This document shows positions 7,243-16,335 of a stretch of 64,000 nucleotides of DNA, piece after piece (the first letter of the stretch is position 1; each line of letters opens with the position of its first letter). The notes below the pieces were generated by a model. That model was not told where the DNA came from, ran no database searches, and saw only the letters and a list, made by a program, of their open reading frames with translations. Source of the DNA: Chryseobacterium ginsenosidimutans. Lineage in GTDB: Bacteria > Bacteroidota > Bacteroidia > Flavobacteriales > Weeksellaceae. The position numbers and the translations under genes were made by a program. The stretch spans positions 3,162,001-3,226,000 of the forward strand of contig NZ_JANUCO010000001.1 in the NCBI RefSeq assembly GCF_024807225.1, read 5' to 3'.

Positions 7243-7920
7243 TTATTTTTTAGCTTTTACGTCAACAGCGATTTCGATGTCTTTGCTGATCATCCATTCT
7301 GCAGGATCTGCTTCAGAAGTTCCGAATTTGATTCCCCAGTCTGCTCTGTTTACAGTGAATTTAGCTTGGATAGAAGCCGAACCTTCTGCTACATCCACTT
7401 TTGCAGGGAAAGTAACGTTCATTGTTTTCCCTGATAAAGTAAGGTTTCCGCTTACCGTTTTATTTGCTCCTGCAACAGCATCTTTTGGTGCTTCTTTAAG
7501 ATCTGTTACGCTAGTGATTTTAAAGTCTGATGTAGGGTTTTTCGCAGTATCGAAGAAGTCAGGAGTTTTCAAGTGAGTCTCCAAGTCTGCTGGTTTTTTA
7601 TCTTTTTCTGTTACTGAAGCCGGATCTACTTTGATAGAGTTCATATCGATCACAAAGTTTCCTGCAGATACATTTCCGTTTTCAATGCTTAAATCACCAG
7701 ATTTTACAGATAGAGTTCCCCAACGAGGAGCCATTCCGCCTTTGTGAAAAGCTTTCCAGTTTACTACAGAAGCTACTGTGTCGATCGCCAATACTTCACC
7801 TTTGCTTTCAGCTACACTCTGTTCTTGAGCTGTAGCAGCATTTTCTGCAGATTTTTCTTTGTTACAAGATGCTGCAAATAACCCAATTCCCACTAATGCA
7901 ATTACACTAAGTTTTTTCAT
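7243..7920 (-). CDS. YceI family lipid-binding periplasmic lipoprotein
   Basis: The 225-residue protein begins with a lipoprotein signal (MKKLSVIALVGIGLFAASC, lipobox Cys at 19) and a short polar linker. The YceI lipocalin-like barrel spans about residues 45-223. It shows the family pattern VNWKAFHKGG, GTLSVKSGDLSI, ETHLKTPDFFDTAKNPTSDF, VSGNLTLSGKT and NRADWGIKFGT. YceI proteins bind isoprenoid or other amphipathic ligands in the periplasm, and several are induced by base or oxidative stress. The ligand here is unknown. It is monocistronic with its own terminator. Confidence 0.93.
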   Translation of the reverse strand: MKKLSVIALVGIGLFAASCNKEKSAENAATAQEQSVAESKGEVLAIDTVASVVNWKAFHKGGMAPRWGTLSVKSGDLSIENGNVSAGNFVIDMNSIKVDPASVTEKDKKPADLETHLKTPDFFDTAKNPTSDFKITSVTDLKEAPKDAVAGANKTVSGNLTLSGKTMNVTFPAKVDVAEGSASIQAKFTVNRADWGIKFGTSEADPAEWMISKDIEIAVDVKAKK

Positions 7921-8201
7921 ATTATTTAAATTGTTTAAAAAGTTTATTTTTATTAAATGATTTAGAATACTTCAAATTTCGATGTCCAAAAATAGAAAAC
8001 TTAATTGTTTAACGCCTTATCATACATCAAGAAATTATTATTTTCCTTTCAATTCTATAATTTTCCGCATTGAAATTAACAAGTTTAAGATAAAAATTTT
8101 AATAATATTTTAATCTACTTTGCAATCGTTTGCATTGTATTAAAATCTCAAATGATGTACTTTTATACTTAATTATTTTTAATGTAAATAATTCTATTTC
8201 T

Positions 8202-10604
8202 ATGTCAAATAAACTCTTACCAATACTACTCTTTTTAAGTACTTTCAGTAATTTTCAAGCACAGGATAAAGCGGAGAGTGCTTTAGAAATATTTACAGAA
8301 AAATATCCTCAGGAAAAAGTACATTTGGTTTTCAATAAAAACAGTTATGTCGCGGGAGAAAATATTTGGTTCAAATCTTTCGTCTTTGATGGATACAGCC
8401 CTTCAACGATTTCTACCTCTTTGTTTGTAGAATTGTATGACCGGAATAAAACTCAGATCAGCAAAAAATTAGTTCCTTTAATTAATGGAGAAGGCAGCGG
8501 AAACTTTACGCTACCCGACAATTTAAAAGAAGACATTTACTACGTAAGAGCTTATACAACGTGGATGACTAATTTTAATGAAGATTTTCAGGCGTTAAGA
8601 CCCATTACAGTGTATAATCCTTCTTCTCCTCAAAAACTTGTCATTGACAGCAATTCCCGATGGACAGCCTCGGTTTTCCCAGAAAGCGGAACTTTTGTAG
8701 ACGGTATCAATACAAAATTTGCCGTTCGTCTGCAGTCAAAAGGATTACCACCATCCGATTGGAACGGTTATATTGTAGATACAGCAAAACCTGATGTAAA
8801 AATAACTTCATTTAAAGGTTTTGATCAAAATGTAGGTTCATTTTCATTAACTCCAAAAGCCGGAGCGAAATATCAGTTGATCGTCGATGATTCAAAAGGG
8901 AATAAACAGACCATTGATCTACCCAATGTATCAGATTCAGGGATAAATCTTCAGGTTATAAACACTAATGATGCCGTTAAATTTGCTTTAAAATCAAAAA
9001 ATATTGCTCCAGGAACATTATATAAAGTGATTGCAACGATTAGTAACCAATTGGTTTTTAAAGTTAAATCAAACAAAATATTAGAAAAAACCTACTCTAT
9101 TCCCGCAAACCAGCTCATCAACGGGGTTTTGCAGTTTACCGTGTTTGATGATAAAGAAAACATTGTCGCGCAGAGACTTTGCTTTGTTCAGCCTGATGTA
9201 TTAAAGATAAAAAAACCGGAAATTCAGTCTTTATCTCTTAATGAATCTCCGAGAGCGTCAAACTCATTCGGCATTCCTCAAACTTCTGACGGAAGAGCTT
9301 ATACTGTTCTCGTACTGGACGGAAATTCTGACAGTTCGGAAGATGAAAACAGCTTATTAAGCACGTTATGGTTAACAGGCGATATCACTTCAAAAATCTA
9401 TACACCATCGCAATATTTTACAAAAAATCATAATTCAGACGCGTTAGATGCTCTTTTAATTTCAGAAAAATGGAAAAGATTCGACTGGAAAACGATCATG
9501 TCGGGAACCTATCCTATTATAGGTAATAAACCGCAATCGTATATTTCTTACAAAGGAAAGGTATCAGTTCAGGGAAAACCCGCTCCCAATACAGATTTGA
9601 ATCTCTTGTTTGAAATGCCCAATCAGGGAGTAAAATTCTATCAGCAAAAAACTGATGCGAACGGATTTTTCTCTTTAAACAGTTTATTTTTTGAAGATGC
9701 CATTAAGTTTTCCTATCAATTAAATGATCCTAAAATACCTAAAGAACAGGTTCAGGTGATTTTCCAGCCCAATTATGCTTTCGTTCCTTACAAAAAGAGT
9801 TTACCTGAAAGCAATTATAATCTGGTACAACGCACCAATGAAGATAAACCGACCGCTCAAATCGAAAGATATCTTACAACGAAAAATAATCAAAGCTTAA
9901 TTAACGAAAAAGCCACTCTTATCGAAGAAGTGAAGTTAAAAGGCGTAAGAAAAAACAAAACCCAAGAGCTTAATGAGAAACTCAGCGGTCCTTTGTTTCA
10001 AAGTGCGAATGATATGATTTTCGATTTCGTGAATGATAACAACAGCGCTCAAGGATCTGTCAATATTTTGCAATGGTTACAGGGAAGAGTTGCCGGATTG
10101 ACCATCGAATCTAATATGGGAGAATTTATTCCAAAATTAAGAGGCAGCGAAATAAGCATTTATCTGGACGAAATGAAAGTCGATCCTTCTCAGATTAATT
10201 CAATTTCAACCTCAGATATTGCCATGGTAAAAGTGATGAAAGGCTTTTTTGCAGGCGGTTTTGGAGGCGGAAACGGAGCCATTGCAATTTATACCAAAAG
10301 AGGCGGAATTACAGGTTCTGTAAGTAATTCTACGGCTCCGACAAAATTAAAACAGATTACTTTAAACGGTTTCGATAAGGAGACACCATTTGTAAGTCCG
10401 GTTTACGGGGATGAAGGTTTTAACAATATTTCTAAAGATTTCCGCAATGTTCTTTATTGGAATCCATCGCTGCAAACACAGTCCAAAGAACCGGTTCAGG
10501 TACAATTCTTTAATAATGACGATGCAAAAAACTATAAAGTCATTATTATGGGTTACGATGAAAAAGACTACACTCCTATTTATTACAATGAAATAATTAA
10601 ATAA
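8202..10604 (+). CDS. MG2-domain surface protein with C-terminal TonB plug domain and no barrel
   Basis: The protein has 800 residues from the ATG at 8202. A TTG at 8130 extends the frame upstream but would bury the signal peptide (MSNKLLPILLFLSTFSNFQAQ). After the signal, an MG2/macroglobulin-like domain is seen (YPQEKVHLVFNKNSYVAGE, IWFKSFVFDG, LFVELYDRNK, YYVRAYTTWM). Further beta domains follow, with a carboxypeptidase-regulatory-like segment at about residue 460. A TonB plug domain lies at about 615-705 (ILQWLQGRVAGLTIESNMGE, ISIYLDEM, GNGAIAIYTKRGG). No 22-strand barrel follows. This architecture is common in Flavobacteriia and is presumably periplasmic or outer-membrane associated, but its role is unknown. 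Confidence 0.85.
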   Translation: MSNKLLPILLFLSTFSNFQAQDKAESALEIFTEKYPQEKVHLVFNKNSYVAGENIWFKSFVFDGYSPSTISTSLFVELYDRNKTQISKKLVPLINGEGSGNFTLPDNLKEDIYYVRAYTTWMTNFNEDFQALRPITVYNPSSPQKLVIDSNSRWTASVFPESGTFVDGINTKFAVRLQSKGLPPSDWNGYIVDTAKPDVKITSFKGFDQNVGSFSLTPKAGAKYQLIVDDSKGNKQTIDLPNVSDSGINLQVINTNDAVKFALKSKNIAPGTLYKVIATISNQLVFKVKSNKILEKTYSIPANQLINGVLQFTVFDDKENIVAQRLCFVQPDVLKIKKPEIQSLSLNESPRASNSFGIPQTSDGRAYTVLVLDGNSDSSEDENSLLSTLWLTGDITSKIYTPSQYFTKNHNSDALDALLISEKWKRFDWKTIMSGTYPIIGNKPQSYISYKGKVSVQGKPAPNTDLNLLFEMPNQGVKFYQQKTDANGFFSLNSLFFEDAIKFSYQLNDPKIPKEQVQVIFQPNYAFVPYKKSLPESNYNLVQRTNEDKPTAQIERYLTTKNNQSLINEKATLIEEVKLKGVRKNKTQELNEKLSGPLFQSANDMIFDFVNDNNSAQGSVNILQWLQGRVAGLTIESNMGEFIPKLRGSEISIYLDEMKVDPSQINSISTSDIAMVKVMKGFFAGGFGGGNGAIAIYTKRGGITGSVSNSTAPTKLKQITLNGFDKETPFVSPVYGDEGFNNISKDFRNVLYWNPSLQTQSKEPVQVQFFNNDDAKNYKVIIMGYDEKDYTPIYYNEIIK

Positions 10605-10620
10605 TAAGCTTGTTTAAATA

Positions 10621-10695
10621 TTTTATTTGAAGTTATTTGACTTCTTCGAATTGTACTTTTATTATTTTTTTAAGGAGCTTTTTCCCGCTTTCCGC
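10621..10695 (-). repeat. Partial inverted copy of the GGAAAGCGGGAAA intergenic repeat
   Basis: Read on the minus strand, this matches 48266-48340 almost throughout: GGAAAGCGGGAAAAAGCTCC, then AAAAGTACAATTCGA, AGTCAAATA and CTTCAAATAAAA. The left part of the element (CCTAGCCCCGATTGC) is missing. Confidence 0.75.
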
Positions 10696-10742
10696 ACTCG
10701 CTATTTTGGATGTCGTTTCAACATTTGAAAACAAATACACCG

Positions 10743-10825
10743 TTTGTCATTCCGCAAGAATCTAAGCAAAGATTTTAGAAAATAGTATGGAAAGATTCGC
10801 ACCTAGATTCCTGCGGAATGACAAA
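10743..10825. repeat. Palindromic repeat TTTGTCATTCCGCA...TGCGGAATGACAAA
   Basis: The 21-bp arms at 10743-10763 and 10805-10825 are reverse complements except for one base. The interior TTAGAAAATAGTATGGAAAG recurs on the minus strand at 16225-16335 with one change, so both belong to one family. It is non-coding. Confidence 0.8.
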
Positions 10826-10851
10826 CCTTGTGGGAAATCATGATGTAAAAA

Positions 10852-10990
10852 CAGTACTTTACAAAAGAATAAAAATCAAACATTTTTAAAAACTTAAGTG
10901 ATCTTTTTTACGGTTTCAATTAAACTTACAATAACTTAAGTGTTTAAATTTATAGTCAAAATAAAAGTTTAAACAAGTCCTATATTTACA
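10852..10990 (+). repeat. AT-rich dispersed repeat, second copy
   Basis: This shares AAAAATCAAA-ATTTTTAAAA and AAAATAAAAGTTTAAACAAG with 3530-3720. It also contains two ACTTAAGTG-type segments like those at 56462-56640. The rest of the 10605-11069 gap is filled by the two repeats to the left. Confidence 0.5.
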
Positions 10991-11069
10991 GAATTCTACA
11001 CCAAATGTAGAAGAAAAAAGTAAATTATTTTATAAAAAAGTCAGTACTTTAGCCATTCAAAATTTTCGA

Positions 11070-13193
11070 ATGAACACCATTACTTATATACAACAAACCT
11101 TAAATATATCCGAAAAAAGTATCAACGCTACCCTTCAGTTATTGGCTGAAGATTGCACCATTCCTTTTATTTCACGGTATCGAAAAGATAAAACCGGAAA
11201 CCTTGATGAAGTACAGATCGAACAGATTTCAAAGATCAGCAAACAGTTTGAAGAAATTGTAAAACGTAAGGAAACCATTTTAAAATCTGTAGAAGAACAA
11301 AATGCCCTAACTCCGGAATTTAAACAGAGAATTGAAGAAAGTTTTGATATTCAAGAGCTTGAAGATTTGTATTTGCCTTTCAAAAAAAGAAGGAAAACCA
11401 AAGCTGATGCCGCAAAGGAAAAAGGATTGGAACCTTTAGCTAAAATGATTATGAGTCAGAAAGTTCAGGATTTGCAGTTTTTAGCTTCAAAATATCTGAA
11501 TGATGAAGTTTCGTCTGAAGAAGAAGCTTTGCAGGGTGCGCGAGATATCATGGCAGAATGGATTAATGAAAATATGTACGTCAGAAAAAATCTTCGCCGA
11601 CTGTTCCAGAGAAAAGCCGTTGTCACATCTAAAGTTGTAAAAGCTAAAAAAGATGAAGAAGATGCTCAGAAATTTTCGCAGTATTTTGAATGGGAAGAAA
11701 GCCTGAACAGAATGCCTTCTCACCGACTTTTAGCAATGTTGAGAGCCGAAACTGAAGGCTTTGTAAAAACAAATATCGGAATCGATAAAGATGAAGCAAT
11801 CGATTTTATAGAAAATGCAGTTATTAAATCAAATAACGAAACATCCGAGCATATTTCATTAGCGATAAAAGACAGCTACAAAAGATTGTTGGAACCTGCT
11901 ATTTCCAACGAAACGCTACAGGAAGCCAAAGAAAAAGCCGACAAAAAAGCGATCGAGATTTTCTCTGAAAACTTAACACAATTGTTACTTGCTCCACCTT
12001 TGGGAGAAAAGAGAATTTTAGCGATCGATCCTGGTTACAGAAGCGGTTGTAAAATCGTTTGTTTAGACGAAAAAGGAGATCTTTTACACAACGAAACCAT
12101 TTATCCGCACGCTCCACAAAACGAAAGCGGAATGGCGATGAAAAAAATCCGCTCGATGGTGAATGCGTATAATGTTGAAGCCATTTCCATCGGAAACGGA
12201 ACAGCAAGCCGTGAAACCGAGTTTTTCATTAAAAAAATTGCATTCGATAAGCCGTTGCAGGTTTTCGTGGTTTCGGAAGCCGGAGCTTCGGTATATTCTG
12301 CGAGTAAAATTGCAAGAGACGAATTTCCGAGTTATGATGTGACGGTTCGTGGTTCGGTTTCTATTGGGAGAAGATTGGCAGATCCGTTGGCGGAACTGGT
12401 AAAAATTGATCCCAAATCTATCGGAGTCGGGCAATATCAACACGATGTCGATCAAACTCAATTGAAAAATGAACTGGATTCTACCGTAATGAAATGTGTG
12501 AATTCTGTCGGAATTAATTTAAATACAGCAAGTAAATCGTTATTAAGCTATGTTTCAGGAATCGGCGAGAAAATGGCGGAAAACATCGTGAATTACCGAG
12601 CTGAAAACGGTGCTTTTGAAGACCGAAAACAATTGAAAAAAGTTCCCAGATTAGGAGAAAAAGCTTTTCAGCAAGCGGCGGCATTTGTGAGAATTAATCA
12701 TGCTAAAAATCCTTTGGATAATTCGGCAGTTCATCCGGAAGCGTATGGAATTGTTGAAAAAATGGCAAAAGATCTTGGAATTAAAACCAATGAATTAATC
12801 GCCAACAAAGAAAAAATCGCTCAGATAAATCCTGAAAAATATATTACCGGAGAAATCGGAATTTTAGGAATAAAAGATATTTTAAAGGAATTGGAAAAAC
12901 CAGGATTAGATCCAAGAAAAGCAGCGAAAGTTTTCGAATTTGATCCTAATGTAAAAAAGATCACCGATTTAAAAATCGGAATGATTTTACCGGGAATTGT
13001 CAATAATATTACAGCTTTCGGATGTTTTGTAGATTTGGGAATTAAAGAAAGCGGACTGGTTCATATTTCTCAGTTAAAAGACGGTTTTGTTTCTGACGTA
13101 AATGAAGTGGTAAAACTACACCAACACGTTCAGGTAAGAGTAACCGAAATTGATGAAGCAAGAAAAAGAATACAGTTGAGTATGATTATATAA
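11070..13193 (+). CDS. tex: Tex family RNA-binding transcription accessory protein
   Basis: The 707-residue protein has the full Tex architecture. It starts with an N-terminal helical region (PFISRYRKDKTGNLDEVQIE, YLPFKKRRKTKADAAKEKGL). A YqgF/RNase-H-like domain follows at about 310-440 (ILAIDPGYRSGCK, ISIGNGTASRETE). A helix-hairpin-helix pair lies at about 485-560 (LSYVSGIGEKMAENIVNYR, LGEKAFQQAAAFVRI). The S1 domain lies at about 635-705 (GMILPGIVNNITAFGCFVDL, GLVHISQL). Tex associates with RNA polymerase and structured RNA and supports tolerance to translational stress. A TACTTTAG sequence lies 20 bp upstream as a possible -7 box. The RDD gene follows 12 bp later, so the two are probably co-transcribed. 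Confidence 0.97.
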   Translation: MNTITYIQQTLNISEKSINATLQLLAEDCTIPFISRYRKDKTGNLDEVQIEQISKISKQFEEIVKRKETILKSVEEQNALTPEFKQRIEESFDIQELEDLYLPFKKRRKTKADAAKEKGLEPLAKMIMSQKVQDLQFLASKYLNDEVSSEEEALQGARDIMAEWINENMYVRKNLRRLFQRKAVVTSKVVKAKKDEEDAQKFSQYFEWEESLNRMPSHRLLAMLRAETEGFVKTNIGIDKDEAIDFIENAVIKSNNETSEHISLAIKDSYKRLLEPAISNETLQEAKEKADKKAIEIFSENLTQLLLAPPLGEKRILAIDPGYRSGCKIVCLDEKGDLLHNETIYPHAPQNESGMAMKKIRSMVNAYNVEAISIGNGTASRETEFFIKKIAFDKPLQVFVVSEAGASVYSASKIARDEFPSYDVTVRGSVSIGRRLADPLAELVKIDPKSIGVGQYQHDVDQTQLKNELDSTVMKCVNSVGINLNTASKSLLSYVSGIGEKMAENIVNYRAENGAFEDRKQLKKVPRLGEKAFQQAAAFVRINHAKNPLDNSAVHPEAYGIVEKMAKDLGIKTNELIANKEKIAQINPEKYITGEIGILGIKDILKELEKPGLDPRKAAKVFEFDPNVKKITDLKIGMILPGIVNNITAFGCFVDLGIKESGLVHISQLKDGFVSDVNEVVKLHQHVQVRVTEIDEARKRIQLSMII

Positions 13194-13205
13194 TTAAAAG
13201 TACAA

Positions 13206-13784
13206 ATGAAAATTTCAGAATTAAAGGATAAGAAGATTACCCGAAGAGCGACAAGAAGTTTTGATTTGGAGGGAAATCGCATTTACGATTTCTTTGAATA
13301 TTATTTACCTTATAAAGTGAATTTTCCCGATAGTGACAGACAAAGAGAAGTTGCAAAAATTATCGATCTTATTCCTTTCTTTTTGATTTTCTTTTTTCTT
13401 TTTAAACAGCCTCCGATTGTAGCATTTATCTTGTCAATCCCGTCTGTAATAATTTTGGGAAGTTTTACCGAAACAATTTGGGGAAGTACTTTAGGAAAAA
13501 AGATTTTTAGAATGATTGTGATTGATGATTTTGGAAATTACCCTAATTTTTCTACCTCATTAAAAAGAAATTTTTTGTGCTTAGCAAACTTCTATCCTTC
13601 CTTTTCAGAACACACCTTCAAAACCGTTGCAATGGGAACTCAAACAACCATGAGAACGAATCTAAGCATGCACATGAACAATAAATTATGCAAAACCTAC
13701 ATCGTAAAAGAAAGCAAAATAGCCGAGATCAGGAATTTACTAAATGTAGAACAACCTAAAAATAAAGAGCGACTTATTGAGTAA
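13206..13784 (+). CDS. RDD family membrane protein
   Basis: The 192-residue protein starts 12 bp after tex. The RDD-like core includes an Arg-rich start (SDRQREVAKIIDLIPFF), two adjacent hydrophobic helices (IPFFLIFFFLFKQPP and IVAFILSIPSVIILG) and the conserved GSTLGKKIFRMIVIDDFGNY. A basic amphipathic region (SLKRNFLCLANFYPS) and a soluble tail follow. RDD proteins are inner-membrane proteins of mostly unknown function; some have been linked to Na+/Li+/H+ antiport. Only the family assignment is well supported. The stop codon overlaps the terminator hairpin. Confidence 0.85.
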   Translation: MKISELKDKKITRRATRSFDLEGNRIYDFFEYYLPYKVNFPDSDRQREVAKIIDLIPFFLIFFFLFKQPPIVAFILSIPSVIILGSFTETIWGSTLGKKIFRMIVIDDFGNYPNFSTSLKRNFLCLANFYPSFSEHTFKTVAMGTQTTMRTNLSMHMNNKLCKTYIVKESKIAEIRNLLNVEQPKNKERLIE

Positions 13785-13798
13785 GCCGCTCTTTTTTA
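13764..13798 (+). terminator. Terminator of the tex-RDD operon, possibly bidirectional
   Basis: AAAGAGCG and CGCTCTTT form an 8-bp perfect stem followed by TTTTTTATT. The minus strand also has a T-rich tail after the stem, so it may also stop the M28 transcript. Confidence 0.8.
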
Positions 13799-13888
13799 TT
13801 GTATCTCTTTACATTTTTATGTAACCACAAAGTCTGTAGCTCTGAAAGTAAACCTTGAAAGTTTGATTTTTTGTAACAGTCGCAAATT

Positions 13889-13958
13889 CCTAGCCCCGAT
13901 TGCAATGAAAATCCTTTTTTGCGAAAAAAGATTGCAATGGAAAGCGGGAAATAGCTCC
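13889..13958 (+). repeat. 70-bp dispersed repeat CCTAGCCCCGATTGCAATG, copy a
   Basis: This is identical at 68 of 70 positions to 48213-48282, about 34 kb away. Inside are a direct repeat GATTGCAATG and a hairpin CTTTTTT-GCG-AAAAAAG. The right end GGAAAGCGGGAAATAGCTCC recurs inverted at 10621-10695. Confidence 0.9.
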
Positions 13959-13967
13959 AAAAAAAAC

Positions 13968-15539
13968 TTATTTAAAATCTTTAGAATCTCTTATCGGTTT
14001 TCTTGCTTCCGGCCATTTTGTAACCTGCCCTTTTTCGTCAAGAGGCATTGCTCTCTTTTCCCTGCTCGTAAATTCGGGATCTTCTGACGCCATATACGCT
14101 AAAGTTGCCGTAAGAATCACGTTATTTTTCACCTCATCGAAGATTATTTTATCATAAGTATCTTTGGTTGTGTGCCATGTGTAGCCAAAATAACCCCAAT
14201 TCAAAGAACCCAGACCAAACGCGGGAACTCCTGCTCCAACAAACGAAGCATGATCCGAACCTCCTCCTCCAGGCATTCCCGGAAAATCTGTTTTTACCTG
14301 ATCTTTAATATTTTTTGGAGCTGCATTCAGCCATTTTCCGATGTAGTCGTAAGCATTCATAAAGCCTTGTCCGCCGATGTTCACGATTCTACCTGTTCCG
14401 TTATCCTGATTAAAAACAGCTTGTGTTCCTTTAATAATTTCAGGATTATCTGCCACAAAACCTCTCGATCCGTTCAATCCTTGCTCCTCGCTTCCCCAAA
14501 GTCCGACAACAATAGTTCTTTTATTATTAGGATAATATTTCTTCAGAATTCTCATGGTTTCAAGCATGGTAAGAACTCCCGTTCCGTTGTCTGTCGCACC
14601 TTGAGCACCGTCCCAAGAATCTAAATGTGCGGAAAGAATGACATATTCATTAGGTTTTTCCTTTCCTTTAATCACTCCGATCGTGTTGAAAGTTTTCGCT
14701 TGAGGAAGAACTTTTGAATGAGTTTCTACTTTAATTCTCGGTTTCTGGCCATTCTCAGCCATTCTGTATAACATTCCGTAATCTTCAACATCAATGTCGA
14801 TCATCGGAATTTTTGTAGTTTTTGCTCCGAAAATTCTGTTTGCGCCCATAATTCCCGTCCAGTTTGAAATGGAAATTCCTGCAGCTCCGGCTTTTTCTAA
14901 AGCTTCAGGAAGCGAATTGTTATCGTAACCAATGCTTTTTACATAGTTTTGAAAATCTTTTGAAGCCTGTTCTTTTTCCTTTTTTAATTTTTCATATAAT
15001 TCAGGAGTCGCAAATTCCTTGATCTGCTCATCGGAACGACCTATTTTTTGATATTGTGCGATAAGAACAATTTTACCTTTCGCAGAAGGCAGCCATTTGT
15101 CGAATTCCGCTTTTGAAGATACTTTGGGAAGGATAATCACTTCGGCTTCGATTGCTTTTCTGGTTGCAGGGCTCCATGCTAATTGTGTTGCAGACAAGCT
15201 TTTTATACGAGGATAGACCATATCCACATGCGTGATTCCTCTTTGCCAACCTTTCCAGGTTCCGAATTGCTGCAGATTGGCTTCAATATCCCAAGAACGC
15301 AGCTTATTGGCCGTCCATTCGTTTGCTGCCAACATTTCCGGAGTTCCCACCAAACGCGGTCCGATCCCATCAAGAAGATCATGAGCCATATTTTCCAATT
15401 GCGAATTGGTATTAATCTCATTCACAAAACTTTGAACAACCGGATTAAGTTTTTCCTGAGAACCTGCAGTCGTTTGAGCCAAAGAAAATTGCGTTGCCAC
15501 AACTATCGCGGGCATCACAAAAAATCTGTTTATCTTCAT
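13968..15539 (-). CDS. M28 family zinc peptidase, carboxypeptidase Q-like
   Basis: The 523-residue exported protein has a signal peptide (MKINRFFVMPAIVVATQFSLAQ). A protease-associated-type insert lies at about 130-280. The M28 catalytic domain starts near residue 295 with intact metal and catalytic residues: His304 and Asp306 in LSAHLDSWDG, Asp in GATDNGTG, the Glu pair in LWGSEEQGLNGSRG, Asp in FNQDNGTG and His in GGGGSDHASFVGAG. The family comprises co-catalytic di-zinc aminopeptidases and carboxypeptidase Q-like enzymes, and this one likely acts on peptides in the periplasm or outside the cell. It is monocistronic. Substrate preference cannot be read from sequence. Confidence 0.92.
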   Translation of the reverse strand: MKINRFFVMPAIVVATQFSLAQTTAGSQEKLNPVVQSFVNEINTNSQLENMAHDLLDGIGPRLVGTPEMLAANEWTANKLRSWDIEANLQQFGTWKGWQRGITHVDMVYPRIKSLSATQLAWSPATRKAIEAEVIILPKVSSKAEFDKWLPSAKGKIVLIAQYQKIGRSDEQIKEFATPELYEKLKKEKEQASKDFQNYVKSIGYDNNSLPEALEKAGAAGISISNWTGIMGANRIFGAKTTKIPMIDIDVEDYGMLYRMAENGQKPRIKVETHSKVLPQAKTFNTIGVIKGKEKPNEYVILSAHLDSWDGAQGATDNGTGVLTMLETMRILKKYYPNNKRTIVVGLWGSEEQGLNGSRGFVADNPEIIKGTQAVFNQDNGTGRIVNIGGQGFMNAYDYIGKWLNAAPKNIKDQVKTDFPGMPGGGGSDHASFVGAGVPAFGLGSLNWGYFGYTWHTTKDTYDKIIFDEVKNNVILTATLAYMASEDPEFTSREKRAMPLDEKGQVTKWPEARKPIRDSKDFK

Positions 15540-15722
15540 AATTTTATTGATTGGTTTAAAGATAAACAGATTCGGTCAGAATGTAAAATAAAAGGAGGAA
15601 AATGCTTTAAAATAAAGGAAAAAGGGAATTTATGAATTGTCAATTTTTAATTCTTAATGATTAAAAAGATTCGCTAAAGAGCTACGAATCAAAGTCGATT
15701 ATTGACAATACATTAAATGAAT

Positions 15723-15749
15723 AAAAAAACCGACTTAAAAAGCCGGTTT
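15723..15749 (-). terminator. Terminator of the histone-like gene
   Basis: On the minus strand AAACCGGC-TTTTTAA-GTCGGTTT is followed by a T run. It begins 9 bp after the stop codon. Confidence 0.85.
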
Positions 15750-15757
15750 AGGAGTAA

Positions 15758-15934
15758 CTATTTTTTTGATTCTTCAACAGAAACTTTTCTGAAGTCTTTG
15801 AACAATTTGCTTAGTTCCAAAGCTGCTTTACGAGCTCTAGTTCCAGCTGCCTTGTTTCCTTTTTCTGCTTGTTGGTTCGCTTCAGTTGTGAAAGCTTCAA
15901 ATTCTGCGTTGATTTTTTCAATTAGTTCTTTCAT
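15758..15934 (-). CDS. Histone H1-like small DNA-binding protein
   Basis: A 58-residue frame runs from the ATG at 15932-15934 to the TAG at 15758-15760. The first half is acidic and helical (MKELIEKINAEFEAF). The second half is Lys/Arg/Ala-rich (GNKAAGTRARKAALELSKL, FKDFRKVSVEESKK). This matches the very conserved Bacteroidota proteins annotated as histone H1-like (Hc1-type), which are thought to bind DNA as small architectural proteins. A TATATTTG promoter box lies 21 bp upstream and a strong terminator follows directly. A small, abundant, separately transcribed protein fits this picture. Confidence 0.88.
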   Translation of the reverse strand: MKELIEKINAEFEAFTTEANQQAEKGNKAAGTRARKAALELSKLFKDFRKVSVEESKK

Positions 15935-15954
15935 AATTTTTAAAATTTAGGCTG

Positions 15955-15962
15955 CAAATATA
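15955..15962 (-). promoter_or_regulatory. -7 box of the histone-like gene
   Basis: The minus strand reads TATATTTG (TAnnTTTG) 21 bp before the ATG. No clear TTG lies at the expected -33 distance. Confidence 0.5.
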
Positions 15963-16224
15963 GGTTTTATGGTGATTCCAGCCTAATTGTGGAGAAAAAA
16001 TTTGTAAGAATTAATCAAAATTTATCTTTTATTCTTCCTACAAATACGCATCTCTTTTAATTGATTGGTTTAAACTTTTATTTTTAGTCACTAAAGTTTT
16101 GTTCACTTTGGTTTTATTGGGTTAAATTATTAGTAGTAAAAACTGCACGTAAGTTTTTGAAAATCTTGACTTTCATTATAAACCTGTTTAAACATTTGGA
16201 AAAATATTTGCTGAATCTGTCGTC

Positions 16225-16335
16225 CTGAAAACATTCAGGCAACTCTTTCCAGACTATTTTCTAATATTATTCTCTTTCGGCAAAAACCTGGAGATATTTT
16301 TTTCAAAGTTTGTTCAGATTCCTGAAGAAAGATAA
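16225..16335 (-). repeat. Diverged copy of the GTCATTCCG-type repeat
   Basis: Read on the minus strand this has TTAGAAAATAGTCTGGAAAG, matching the core of the element at 10743-10825 with one change. It also carries a small palindrome CCTGAA-AACA-TTCAGG. The remaining 15963-16653 gap is AT-rich. It carries traces of the AAAATAAAAGTTTAAAC repeat in inverted orientation (16060-16200) and no recognisable gene. Confidence 0.6.

Noticed and set aside
8130..8201. TTG start extending the plug-domain protein by 24 residues
   Set aside because: It would place 24 residues before a normal signal peptide. The ATG at 8202 is preferred.
14172..15635. Several plus-strand open frames across the M28 peptidase gene
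   Set aside because: They are antisense frames with low-complexity or Cys/His/Arg-biased translations. The minus-strand frame has full family motifs.
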